From Struthio camelus (Eukaryota; Chordata; Aves; Struthioniformes; Struthionidae), in the NCBI RefSeq assembly GCF_040807025.1, contig NC_090981.1:5406501-5470500 (forward strand): 64,000 bases of DNA, in the 5' to 3' direction. Under the pieces are notes generated by a model that worked only from the letters and a program-made list of their open reading frames with translations, did no database searches and had not been told where the DNA came from. This document shows positions 1 to 12,024 of the stretch, piece after piece. Positions within the stretch are counted from its first letter, which is position 1. Each line of letters starts with the position of its first letter. The position numbers and the translations under genes were made by a program.

Positions 1-764
1 AAACACTAAGGCATTGGGCTTAATAGAGGGGTAACTTTAAAAGGAATTTTTAGGCTGAATTTTAATGGCTTGTTTTATGCGGGTTAGTCTAAGTATGGAC
101 TTAAGCTTTAAGAATTCATATTTCTTTAGTAAAACTCAAGGAGTCGGTCCCACCAGCCAGTCAAAATAAAATAAAATGTATCAAGGGTGAACATGGAAAA
201 AGCAGAATACTTTCTAAGACTGAATTCTCTTAGTTCTTGCTGTTGATCAGTGAAAAACAATTTTGATCTATGTTTCTTCATCTGCTCTGTGAAACTTCTG
301 TAACCCATAAGACTGCACACAAAAGCCCACATACAAAATCCATATACAGACTCCAGTGAGAGTAAACAAGCAAAAGGGAGGAAATAAGGCCAATTTTTAG
401 TTGATTATAAAGAAAAGCCACTGTGGCAACACTATACAAGATAACCAGTGAACATTTTAAAATTAGATTAAATGATGCTTTGATTAAGAATGGTGGGTAA
501 GTAACATGTGACTTGCAGTGACCAAATCTCATGGGGGTTTACAAGAAAAAGATTCCTTTATGACTGCCAGCACATGAAATGCTGTATATTTCCAGGCATG
601 CCTTGCAAAGATATTCACACCCTCTACTAACTGGTCACCATGTGCTGTCAGTGGCAAAGATTTTGGCAAGCAGGAGAGAAATAGTGACAAGATAACAGCC
701 ATACACTTGATACTGCTTATGCAAAAACATAGCAGCATCCTGGGAACTATGCTGACCCTAACTT

Positions 765-850
765 GATGACCTCACTGCAATTCATTTTCTTCTGCCTCCT
801 TAAAGGGAGATAATAGTTCTTTCTTACCTCATCTTAAAATGCTTCATATC
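765..850 (+). repeat. possible MIR SINE remnant
   Basis: The piece GGGAGATAATAGTTC followed by TTACCTCAT resembles the MIR segment after the 'cctcatctgtaaaatgggg' core. The 5' part is poorly preserved, so this is a weak call. Confidence 0.4.
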
Positions 851-1303
851 TGCTGATAAGAATGTGGTGTAAAAGTAGTTAAAGGCACAACCCACAACCT
901 GATACAACCAGATGAGGAATAGAAGAAACATTTTAAACTAGGGACAGAAAAATTATACATGAAAATCTTCCAATTACAAGAAATTAAGTGTGTTAATATA
1001 ACTAACTCCTAAAATACCTCTGTTCTTTTTTTATGTATATACCTTCCCCCCACAAAAGTGACAACTAAGTGAAGATTAAATCTGGGTCTGGGAAGAACCC
1101 AAGTGACTAATTGGTGTTGCTTGGACTAAGGCACAGCTGAGATGCATTGCTGGTTGTATATTCCTAGTTATGTACATTAGATAGATAAAGAATTTTAATA
1201 CAGAATAAAGAAAAAAAAAAGAGAGTGGAGGCTTTGTTAAATGGCACTTATCTAGCAAGATTTGTAAAGAAATGTATAGCCCACAAGGAAGTCTGGCAAA
1301 CAG

Positions 1304-1329
1304 TTAAACTACTCTGCAGAGTAGTTTAA
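1304..1329. repeat. perfect 26-bp palindrome
   Basis: Each arm reads TTAAACTACTCTG and its exact reverse complement follows with no spacer (centre CTGCAG). It is intronic and no function is apparent. Confidence 0.9.
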
Positions 1330-4300
1330 GATTCTTCTTCAAAGCTGCACTTCAGTGTTAACTCTTTGGATATCTACAAAAAAAGCTGTTCTAATAACAT
1401 TTAGTGACAGATCTACAGCTGTAGATGTGACTTGCAATTCAGAGGGACCGCCATTTAAGTAATTTCTGATGCACATTCTTATAACAGTATGCTTTAAAAA
1501 GCTCCAACTCAGAGAATAAAGTCAGCAGAGAAGTGGCCTTTCTGGCCCTATTCCAGGGCAGCTGAAATGAATTACAGCATTTCCAGTGAAAGAAGTAACA
1601 AAGAAATAACAAAAGCCTTTTAAAAGTCAGCACTTCTACCAGGTGGGAAGGATTTGAGTGGGCATAACTGAGGTGTATGAATTAGTAGCTCAAGTCTTAG
1701 GGATAAGCATACAGACAGTGGGGGCAAATAAAGAGAAGGCAGTAGGGACTGGAGAAGCAACAAGCTTTCTGAACACACATCACAAAACAACATCAGAGAA
1801 GCAATTATTTAATAACGCTGCACTGAGAGATTTCCGAGTCATTTAAAGCCAATAGTATAAAGCACTGAGCCACCAGAACCTGTAATAGGAAGAATTTCCC
1901 AATACTGCATTTTTTCATGGTTGTGTATTATCTAACAAAATGCATAGAAGAAAGAAACTGAGACTCTGAAAAACTTGATTATTTTTCTATTGAAATATGT
2001 ATGATATATTAAAATCTCATAAAGTCATTTGAGATCATGGGATTGCATGCTATACCATCTGAATGCATGTTGAGAAGAGTCAAGAGACCTATGTTTAGCA
2101 GAAGTTGTCATTACCCTGATGATCTACTGAACAGCAGGCCACAGTCTTTTTTCCTAGAATGTGAGGATTATAAATACTTAATATTGTGATATTTACTGAT
2201 CAGGACAACATTTTCTCTTGGTAACTTCAGGATAAATGCAGGATACTGCTGAGTTCTGTGTCAAAAAGTTGTACAATTTATGCTGTTTTTGTCATTAGTC
2301 CTTTATAATGTAATCTATCATACAATATATAGTATTGCAACTCAGAAGAGCCAGAATACTTCAGTGGAGCTATGTCAATTTACATGATTCAAGGTTTGGC
2401 TATATGAGCATAGATCAGATGTATGAGATGTATGTAGATATAGTTATTCAAAATGCTCTTTAAGGTCTTGGGATAATGAGCACTATAAACATGCGTGAAC
2501 GTATGTACATACATATGTATACTTGTACTCGTAGCCACCTCCTCTAAGTGCAAGCCAAAGGTATTTTAAAAGAGATAGAAAACGTGGAAAGTCATTACTG
2601 AAGAGAAATGCAAGAGTCAGGAAACAGTCAAACAATGCCTGTAAATCCCTGAGGACAGAACAGTGTATTATAGACAATTCTAAAGAATTCCACAGTGTGT
2701 GTAAATCCTACCTTGCAAAATTCCTCACAAATCAAGACCACTCCATCTCTCTCTGACATTTATATCATTACCCTTTTGACTGGAGTGGTTAACCAAATTT
2801 GGAGTGTTGTGGGTAGCTGCTATTAGCAGCAGAAATAATAGTGGTGTTGTTTCTTTGAAGCGCACATTTGCTTGCACAAAATACACAGATTTCTGTTTCC
2901 CTGAGCTCAGCAAGAGATTGTTCATTTGCTCCCAGTTCTGATCTTCTTCCCAGTTAGCACTGATTCCAGACCAGCCTCTGAGGAACACACTCCCCATGTT
3001 TTATATTGCTGTGTCACTGGCTTTTGACTTGTCTTTGACCTTTTTCCTATCTTTAGGAGAGATACAGTCCTTCACAAAATGAAAATCTACATTAGTACCT
3101 ATGTTTTGGGTACCCAAACCTTGGCCCATGGTTGGCTGGAAGTTTCATTTGCTGTGCTTTTATAATTATACCATTCTCATTCCCTTAAGCATGGTGAGCA
3201 CTATCCTAGCTTATATCTCATAGCAGGGATTTCAACTATTGCAAAATTTGTTAATACAGATTTGTATGAAGTAGAAAAGACAAGAGACAGAGAGATCAAA
3301 TAACAGCATTCTAGAGAATATTTCTTTCCTACATCTCTGTATCTACTTGCTCATATGGTCTCCTTGCTCTTCAATACAAGGAACTCATCACAACTGAGAG
3401 CCAAAACCAAGTCATTCCCCATTCAAGTTTTGACTCCTAAAATTCACTGCATGTGTCAAATCTGGATTTTGCAGCAGCAATGCAAGTGGAGAGAGTTTCT
3501 CCATATTGAAGTGTCTGTAAAAACTGCAGGCTTTATGTATGCAGGACTGTCTAGCCCATTCAGTTACTTAAGGATGAAGGAGCAGCCAATTCTCTCAAAT
3601 ATCTAGACTTGATTAGAAAAAAATTTCCCATAACAAACTAACATACAACATACTCAATCTTGGGTTTTATAAATCTGCTGGATAAATTGATTTACTGTCC
3701 CCATGCAATGCCTTTCACAGATACAGTATTCATGCCACTTACCAAATGACTGTCTCTGCTCTGAGAGTGAAGAAGAGCACAGCTATGTAGATTTGTAACA
3801 ATATTTTAATGATTATTCAATGAATAAAGAGATGGACTCTGTGCTACAGCACCATAATAGCATTACTGCATTCATGATCTGTAAGTGTTTACATCCTTAG
3901 CCTCAGGTTTCAGACACTCATTTATATCATACAAGATCTTTTCAAGTCCAGGTGGGCACTCAGGCACCAAAATTTCATTCAGTCTAAACGAGAGCTGGGT
4001 GTGTAAATCTCTGAAGTAACTACAGGTCTTTCGGGAGTGGAATCTTGGAGCAGCAGCCTGGGAGGCATGGGATGGGGGACAAAAATGCTACACCTAGAGG
4101 TTTTAAGAGCACCACATCTCTGACTCATGGAAGCTTATTCATATCGTTCTGCACATATAACATACCCCACGCTCATGACCAGCACACTCTTTGTACTGGA
4201 GCTTGTAATCAGGAGGATGCTGCAGCTGCACCAGAGAAATTTAGGTAATGAATGGCTCCTGGATAGCACTGTTGTTGATGTAACTCTCCATGGTGAATAT

Positions 4301-4618
4301 TAACAAAGTCACATAACTTCCTCCGATTGATGCAAGAGAAATAGCATTGACCCCAGCAATGAGTCACTCTCTGTCAGACTTATATAGAAAAAAGAAAAAA
4401 TAAAAGACCCATGAACTTCTGATTCTGAATATCCCAGTGAACAAGGGAACAAACACTTGTTTTCTTCATGCCACAGTGAAACATGTTCATTTCAGGAATT
4501 CAAAACAAATCTAATTCCCTTTGCTTAATTAAATTTACCAACATGCCTTAGTCCTTTGGTTTTTTTTTTAATGTGAGATGTTGATCTGAAATAAACACTT
4601 GAATTCTTTTTCTACCAG

Positions 4619-4721
4619 GGGAATATCTTGATGATTCCCAGAAACATCAGTTGTGTGAAGGATCCTGTCACAAATGCATAGGACCTGAGCAGGACAACTG
4701 CATCAGCTGTCCAGGCACAAG
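4619..4721 (+). CDS. PCSK5: PCSK5 PC5B exon A (furin-like repeat), weak GC donor
   Basis: The acceptor is TTTTTCTACCAG. The exon starts in phase 1 with GG, giving a Gly completed across the junction, then EYLDDSQ and Cys residues spaced as in a furin repeat (SCHKC, DNCISC). It must end after ACAAG in phase 2 to join the exon at 7948, restoring a T-R-A-F-D junction like the mammalian T-R-I-F-D. The donor there is GCACAT, not GT. The only near GT (GTCTTC, six bases on) is also poor and keeps the same phase. Read on, the frame meets TAG at 4744. Exon identity is firm and splicing is doubtful. Confidence 0.8.
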
Positions 4722-7700
4722 GCACATGTCTTCTAGCACTGCATAGCACGAAAGCCTTATATCAGGATTGGCAGAAGTGACTGCACAGTCTTTAGTAGTA
4801 GCTTGCAGACTCAGATGGAGGCAATCGATGAGTACGGCAAACAAAATCATGGCAAGAAAGTGAGAAAACAAGGGTTATGTGAACAAGACCAGTTGGTTAC
4901 ATAGACAGTCACTATTTACCCAGATGGTTCCCACAGATATAGAAAATTGTCTTTAAATAAGTGAAATAGTCTTTCCTTCATTGTCATCCATTGTCATCCA
5001 TTCAAAATCATAGTCGCTGAAGTCACAACAGGTGAATTCGAATGACAAGAGTCCAGGGTATCTACAGTTTTGCACAGCTATGGAATTTGGCACAAAAAAT
5101 GAATACAAACACTAAGGCAATCAGGTAATTTGGGAGATTTTCATAGCACCTAAACATAGACCCCTACCTGTTAGCTAGAAGGCTAATTTTTCTAGGGTCC
5201 CACAAGGAGTGAATGGAACGAGAAAGAGACTCTTCCGCAGGACACTGCAGATCAGGCTTATGTTTAGGTCAGCTAGCACCTGATGCAGGAGTCTGTTGCA
5301 TTTAAGCCCATGTCCTATATATTTATTTAGCTTTATTTATCCTATTTGTTTATTTAGCTTTATTCTCATACCAATTATTACAGTTGCTCTGGATTGTATT
5401 GTAGCTAGTGGACATCTACACTGATATGAAGTTGGAATCAGGTCTTGTATGACATTTTCCTACATAGAAAAAAAATTCCCAAGCAATCCTACAATTTACA
5501 ATGCAAATGTCTATGATAAGACCATACCATAAAGGGCATAACCCAATGGAGTCCAAACAAATTCATAGCTGAGGAAACAGTACTGATTTAAGGTGTGTTA
5601 CATCAGAAATGGCATTAGCAAAGGAAGTCTGGGCAGAATTTTGGACTGAGAACTGAATTTCTCTGATTCAGAATTACATTAAATTAGACTGTCTGTGTTT
5701 CCTATTTTGTGAGTTTTACCCAGAGATATCTGCAAAACTAAGAAGGTACAGGACAATGTAGATATAATGCTATTAGGCAAAACCACGTACATGTTTGCAG
5801 TGATGAAGCTATCTGTAACCTTATGGAAGGGTGCTATCTCCCCTGTAACAAATCATTTAGCAATTTTCTATTTTTACATACAAGGTATCCACAGACTTTT
5901 TCTGCTCCCTCTGCACATTGTGGAAAGCTATTAGGAAAAGTCATATTGGACAGTCATTATTAAAAGAAATATTAATAAAGAGAAATAAATAGAGAATAAA
6001 TCCTTCCAATGGCCATTACTTTTTATGTACTGGAAACAGACCTGTTTAAATGGCAGTGTCTCCTAAATCCTGTAGCTCTTCAGTGCTTTAGTGTCTATTG
6101 AAGACAGTAATGAGTGACTGTTAGATAATATGGACTAAAATTCAGCAGTGGAGCTTTCCTACAGGGCAACAGCTTTCCTCTTTGTAAAGAATGAAAAGAT
6201 TTGGGGGGAAGGGGTGTTAATGAAAATCCTGTGAAAATGAAAACACTGAAAAATCCCTGTTTTTTGTGAGAATTCAGCACTAGGCACCACCTCATTTCAT
6301 AATAAACTCACTGTCAGATCATTTTCTTGTCTAAAAATCCAAAACGCTATTATCTGTTTTTATAACAGGAGGGAACTGTAGGTTTTTGTCCAGCCAAACA
6401 GTGATTTTCATAAAAACCCTCCTCCCTCTGTTTATCGTTTGAGCTACGGATGTTAGCTATAAGATCTGATCTGCTGGTGTCTATCATTAGAGACAACATA
6501 ATGAAAAGCAAGAAAAATGTACTTTACCACTGTGCAAACTGTTTGTAAGAAGGGCTACCATTTCAGCGAGCACATGTGATGGAATACAGTCATTTTTGCA
6601 GGTCATATAAGCACAGCCCAGCTACCTCCAGGACTTCTGTCATGTTGTCCCATTAGCCGCAGTCTACATCTTCCTCTCAGACTCCTGAGCAGAGCTGTAT
6701 CTTTGCTGAATACCTCGTACACCCGTACAAGTCTCTCTCTATTTCTCTCCAGCAGCCTGCGTTCAGCCTCACAAGCCTTTTTATCAGTTCCTAAGTTGTC
6801 TTAGACACTGATTTGTTACGTGCACTTCAGGAAGGCTGTTTGCATGATAGCATATTCTTCCATCTTCACACCTAATAAGCTTCATCATTTCCAATCATGT
6901 TAAAGTTTAGATGGTTTCAAAGACTATTTGACAAAATTGGTTTTAAACTTTGCAGATATTTTTCTCCTTTTCTTTCAGAATAAATCTGACAATGACCATA
7001 GCAATCCAAATTTATGATATTGTAGGCATTCTCTAATGTCACTGGCTGGCTCTAAGGAACCATGCACTTAATATCATAATATCATTATCTTAATATCATA
7101 GAGAGCCTATTGTTCCCTAAGCATATAGACAAGTTGATAGTCTTGAAATCTGTACTATGAGCCTGACTGGGAAAATTGAGTCCCAAGTCCTCAGATACCA
7201 AACTGGTGAAGGACAAAAACAGTTGAGTGGGAGATGACAGTCTCTCGCTTCTTATTTTCTTGCAAAATATTCAAAACATTTTCAAATTCTAGTCAACTTG
7301 TTTTATATTCTTTTAATACTCATATTGTTATTGATGCATTTCTTTTCCCCCAAACAGATTAAAATTTTCAACACATAAAAAGATTCTGTAGAAGATATTT
7401 AATTACCAGGCACAAAAAGAAAACATTTAGCAGCAAAACAGCTAAGTGTTTGCAGAGATGCAAGTCTGAAGAGACAGCTCCTAAAGGCTTCAATCCTGCC
7501 AAGATTCAGATGGATGTTTGACTTTATGTACAAAGTCATTTCACTGAAGCCATTGTACAGCTCAAAGCAAACCTTTAAAGTAAAACTAACAGAAAATGTC
7601 AACAGATGGATAGTGCTTTCACAGAGAAAGACCTGTTCTTGCTTTCTTTCTAACAGACATAAGGGAACCCTTCAGAAGTTGTGGTATAAGGACATCTAGG

Positions 7701-7947
7701 TACAGGTGATTTTTCTGGCAAAATAATCCAACTCATCTCTGAACTCTAAGATCCAAGTTCAAAACATAGTTGACCTTTCATTTTATGTTAGCAAATTTTA
7801 AAAAATCAGGGAAATGAAGGGGTAAAGTGGAAAGACTCTAGCAAATAGAACAAAGGAAGAATATCTTGTTTTTCTTGTTGGTTTGCTTTAGATTTAAAGA
7901 ACAAAATGTTGCTGAATATGTAATTCTGCCTCTCTCTGCACCAAAAG
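4722..7947 (+). other. PCSK5: PCSK5 intron A-B
   Basis: AT-rich with no supported coding sequence. There is a short tandem CATTGTCATC duplication near 4980-5000 and an imperfect ~23-base tandem repeat (core TTTATTTAGCTTTATT) at about 5318-5364. Confidence 0.7.
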
Positions 7948-8084
7948 AGCCTTTGACAATGGTCGCTGTGTTATGCAATGCCCCAGAGGAAAGTTTGAAT
8001 TTAAAGGGCAGTGCCTTTTGTGCCATCATATCTGCCTGGATTGCAGTGGAAGTGAACCTAACAAATGCACCTTTTGTGGAACAG
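7948..8084 (+). CDS. PCSK5: PCSK5 PC5B exon B (furin-like repeat)
   Basis: Phase 2 in, phase 1 out, 137 nt, open throughout. It reads FDNGRC, then CPRGKFEF, CLLCHHIC and CTFCGT, the full Cys pattern of one repeat. The acceptor after CTCTCTGCACCAAAAG was chosen because only it joins the previous exon in frame. The donor is ACAG|GTAAGA, close to consensus. Confidence 0.88.
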
Positions 8085-10070
8085 GTAAGAAAGATTTCAT
8101 CTTGCCCTTGCTGGGCCTCTCAGTTTCCTTTCCGCTCTGCTCCCAGGGCCGGTTCTTAGAGTAAATTCAGTATATAGTGCTACTGATCCGAATCGTAATC
8201 TTGTTTTAACCCTGAAGGGATCTTGGAATTCAATTATTTCCTTTAAAAAGTATTAGAAAACACAACTCTACAGTTTCCTTCCATCTTTATGCATTGCCCT
8301 GTGTATATTTTGGGTAGGACCTATCTTAACAGGAACAATAATAGGAGAAAAAAGACAGAAAACCTACACAACCTGCTTCTGGGAAATAAAGCACGACACC
8401 CACCTCCTCCAACCTCTGCGCAGTATATGTTACACCAAAACGGAGCAAACCTGCATGCACAAGTAGGCAGGGAGCCAGGGTGCTTCCCAAAACATCTGCC
8501 TGGGGGCGACTGCGGGGTCTACCACAGACTGCTGAGTCCCTACAGCTGGGTAGATGGGGCCTGTGAAGAGAAGGTTATCGCTAACACACATCTAAATATG
8601 TCTTTTGCTGCATTTTTATATAGATTAAGTTGAGACAGAGGGTAATACTGTTAACTCTGTGGTTGTCCCAAAAAAGCAACTCTTCTCCTTTTGAAGTACC
8701 AGTATTGTATATATTATGAAAATTACTCCCTCTCGCATCTCTAATGCCAGGTGGGTAAAGAACTTGAGGGTTATTACATGCAAGTATTTGTGAATAGCCT
8801 AAAACACCCCTGGAAATGAAGAGTATTTAGGATTTAACTTCATTTCTTTTCATAAAAAAGAATTTTTGATGAGGGTGTTCTGAGGACTGACAGTGGATTC
8901 ACGGCCTTTTTCCTCTCAGTAGCTACTTCAAATTCAGTCCTAGTGAGGAATGACCCAGGCTTTGCTTAGCAATATGTGTCCAACTTACAAGAAAACACTA
9001 GTACAACTGGCATTAATTAGTTGTACTGATGATGAGACTGCAATTCTAATTTCAGAGTCTGCAACTGACTAGACAAAGGCTTCAAACTCTAGGTGAGACG
9101 TGAGGGGGAAGTTCATATAACTATTCCTCAAGTCTCTCCCTACTACTGTGGATAGCAATATAAATTATCCATAAGTGGAGACTCCTATGAGAGTCACACC
9201 CTGAGGAGATTGAAAAAGTTCACTCTAAACATTCATATATGAAAAGTAAAAGAAACAAAGTCTGAATTGTTGCTTGTACAGTGTAGCAGCTATTCACTAA
9301 TATAACTGCCTTCTTTGAAGCTTCAGAAATAAACTACCATAAGCAAATACTTTGAATGCTCTATAGTTAAAGCAATATAATACACTTAGCACCTTAATGT
9401 ATGTAATTTATACTGTAGGGTGGCCTGTAAGAAAACTCCCCATGTTGCATCACCAAGCACATTGAGATATAGGTGTTTTCACAGGTCTCATTCAGAAGCA
9501 TTTCAAGTAGGGCACCTTCCAGTTCCCCCATGCACTAGAGAACGCTATTGCTCTGATATCAAATAGATGCACATTTGCATTTCAGATTCAAATCTAAACC
9601 TTTCAGAGTTTAACGGTGACTAGGATGAGTATTACAGTTTAATCCACTATGGAAACAGATTGATCCTTCTCAAAGGTGAAGTGGGTAGCTTTGCTTTCAT
9701 AATGGGAATTTTACATCTACAAAACAGATATTTTTTGGTTGGGAAGACTTCTATGTTTGCAGCAAGGGAATATTGGTATCCCAATAATGGAAATCTCTTG
9801 ATCCCTATTTGATTAGATTGATGGACATAAATAGTACTTATTCACTAGCATAACATTTTTTATGCCATAAATCTCCCAACAATGTGGAACGGTTTGGGGT
9901 TTCAAAACTTTTGCGCATTTTAGCTCATCTGGTGTAAAACTATATAAATGGTGCAGTTACTGGACAATATTAATTCACATCAGCTAAAGGACTGGTGCTT
10001 AATAATGCTGCTTTTTCTGCCTAAATGTCATCCGTTACTGACCTCTTTTCCCTATTCATTTGTCACACAG
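8085..10070 (+). other. PCSK5: PCSK5 intron B-C
   Basis: Nothing beyond AT-rich intron could be recognised. The 114-codon open frame at 8289-8633 has no Cys-repeat signature or splice context and is taken as chance. Confidence 0.65.
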
Positions 10071-10268
10071 ATAGAAGAGGGATCGACCGTTTCCTGTACC
10101 ACAGGGAGTGCAGAGAGAGCTGCCCTCCTGGGCACTACCACTCAGAGCACACTGCATGCCTTGTGCTGTTCACTGCGAAGTGTGCCTGGACCACCAGCCA
10201 CTGCAAACAATGTTTCAGAGGATACTACCTAGCTCAAAACATATGTCAGAAGCACAGCTGTAGAGAAG
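10071..10268 (+). CDS. PCSK5: PCSK5 PC5B exon C, open but carrying a compensating indel pair
   Basis: Phase 1-1, 198 nt, from CATTTGTCACACAG to GAAG|GTAACC. The frame is open throughout (FLYHRECRESCPPGHY at the start, CKQCFRGYYLAQNICQ at the end). Between about 10160 and 10201 the in-frame reading LVLFTAKCAWTTSH has lost the Cys pattern. The shifted frame gives CAVHCEVCLDHQP, with the family spacing. An indel of net -1 and one of net +1 about 40 nt apart explain this. Net frame is kept but three conserved cysteines are removed. Confidence 0.85.
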
Positions 10269-10611
10269 GTAACCGTCCATCAGCAGGACTAATAAATACT
10301 CTATTCTAGTCTATTATGCAAATATGCTAAAGGATTTTGGCTTCTGTTTTGAAATGCACAATGCACAATCTGATGCTGAGGTCCTTAACCTCCAGCTCTG
10401 ATTCTCTTCTAATATTATGTTAATGTAACATAGGAGTATTTTCCTCAAATTGAGTAGGGTTACACAAGAACAAAGGAGAAAAATTGTTTTGAATCTTTCT
10501 CCTGTCTGGACATGGATAAAGTTTATTTTCAGGAACCTTGCTGAATGCTTTCAAATGTTGGCCTTCCATTTATCTAGAATTAACCCAAAATTGAGGATTT
10601 TCAAAACACAG
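10269..10611 (+). other. PCSK5: short PCSK5 intron C-D
   Basis: A 343-bp AT-rich intron ending CAAAACACAG. Nothing else is seen. Confidence 0.75.
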
Positions 10612-10680
10612 GTGAAGCGGAAGACCCTGACTCTGAAAATTGCATACCTTGTGCAGATGAATGCCAGAACTGCAAATGGA
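10612..10680 (+). CDS. PCSK5: PCSK5 PC5B exon D (half furin repeat)
   Basis: A 69-nt exon, phase 1-1, reading GEAEDPDSENCIPCADECQN then CKW, with donor A|GTAAGT. It joins the exon at 20558 (NDPR) across an intron of almost 10 kb. The Cys spacing is intact. Confidence 0.85.
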
Positions 10681-11719
10681 GTAAGTATTGCCTTTATGGA
10701 CCTTTCTCCTTATTCTTAAGGTAGGGAGAAATTATTCCTCCCCATCTTTGATCATGAGCCTTTGTACATGCTACTAAGCAACTAGTGAATGCTGCATTCT
10801 CTCACCTAGCAAGCTGTATTTTTTCCAGTGTATTTATTCTTGAACATCAATTCTAAATTCTAGCACCAGCATAAATAAGAATAAGCTTTTGTATTCATTT
10901 AGTTATTGATCTTTGCAACACTTTTTTTCCTGCTTGAATACCACACGCTAAGGCTGAGAGGTTTACTGACTTTCTGAAGCCATTAGCAGATCCAGAACTT
11001 TATCATAGATGTTCAAAACTTACAGGCCTGAAAATAGATTAGCAGATTGTATTTTTTCTTTAAAGAAATAGATATGAGGACCTTAAATTTCATTCCAGAG
11101 CAAGTCACTCAAACAGCAATTTTACAGCCATAAAAAATACTAAAACATTGGTTCATTTTTCATGCAAGATTAAAAATAATGTTCTTCCTCAGCATAATAT
11201 GATGCTGGCAGAAAGTTTGTTGTCCTCAGATAAACACTTTTAACTTGTTGAACTCAATTCCTCATTGAATAAATGTAAGTGGATGCAATCTAGCACAGCT
11301 TGTTAGCTCTCAGAAGCTGCTTTTGATCACAACAGTTCACCTTCACAGAGCCTTTAAAATGTTCAAAAGACATCACTGAAAGTCATTATTGCCCCTGTGT
11401 TTATGTTAAAAATTTTCTGTGGCTATATGTACAGGAGTACAACTGATAAGTAACTCAATACTGAGGGACAACAGGGGGACCCATTAGAAAGGCTGCCCTC
11501 ACATATGACCTCTTAGGCAAATTTCTTCTTAATGAAGCACAGAGTTTAGGCAAAATAGTGCCCAAATGGGCACTGATAAGCCAAGATGCTTAGATGAGGA
11601 TATCTACATCAAGCAAAGGAAGACTGCTATAATCTCCTAGGAATATTAAACAGAAAAAAAATGGACCTAAACTTCTCTTAGTGCAAATCTAGAGCAAGTC
11701 TCTGAGATGCAAATTGTTA

Positions 11720-11990
11720 TTTGGAATTAATACTAGTTTTTAAAAAAAGGATAAAATTTGGCTTTCTATATTTCAAAAGGCCATTTTTGAAAGTGCTAAA
11801 AGTAAAGACAACCAGGACCACCCATCTCTTGGCCTCAAATTCAGACAGATTTGCACAGACAGAGGACTTCCTATTGGTCCCTTTGATTTCTCCCAGACCT
11901 CTGGGAGAAAGTCCTCTGTCTGTGCAAATCTGTCTGAATTTGGGGTCAAGAGATTTGTTCCTTTTTTTTTTTAAACTAGTATTAATTATT
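11720..11990. repeat. large imperfect inverted repeat (foldback)
   Basis: The arm at 11824-11867 is the reverse complement of 11911-11954 with about two mismatches over 44 bases. The centre is an 11-bp perfect hairpin (TTTCTCCCAGA at 11887-11897, reverse complement at 11900-11910, two-base loop). Outer arms 11722-11753 and 11955-11990 also pair (AATTAATACTAGT against ACTAGTATTAATT). The left side has about 70 extra bases between inner and outer arms. It sits about 35 bp before the CR1 copy. Confidence 0.85.
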
Positions 11991-12024
11991 TAGGGCCAAG
12001 TGTGTCTCTTAGTTATAGTAAGGT

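Larger units (their letters stand above)
1..4618 (+). other. PCSK5: PCSK5 intron (5' end outside window)
   Basis: No Cys-rich exon was found here and none of the open frames looks coding. The stretch holds a MIR-like remnant near 765-850 and a perfect 26-base palindrome at 1304-1329. Otherwise it is plain AT-rich intron. Confidence 0.7.
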
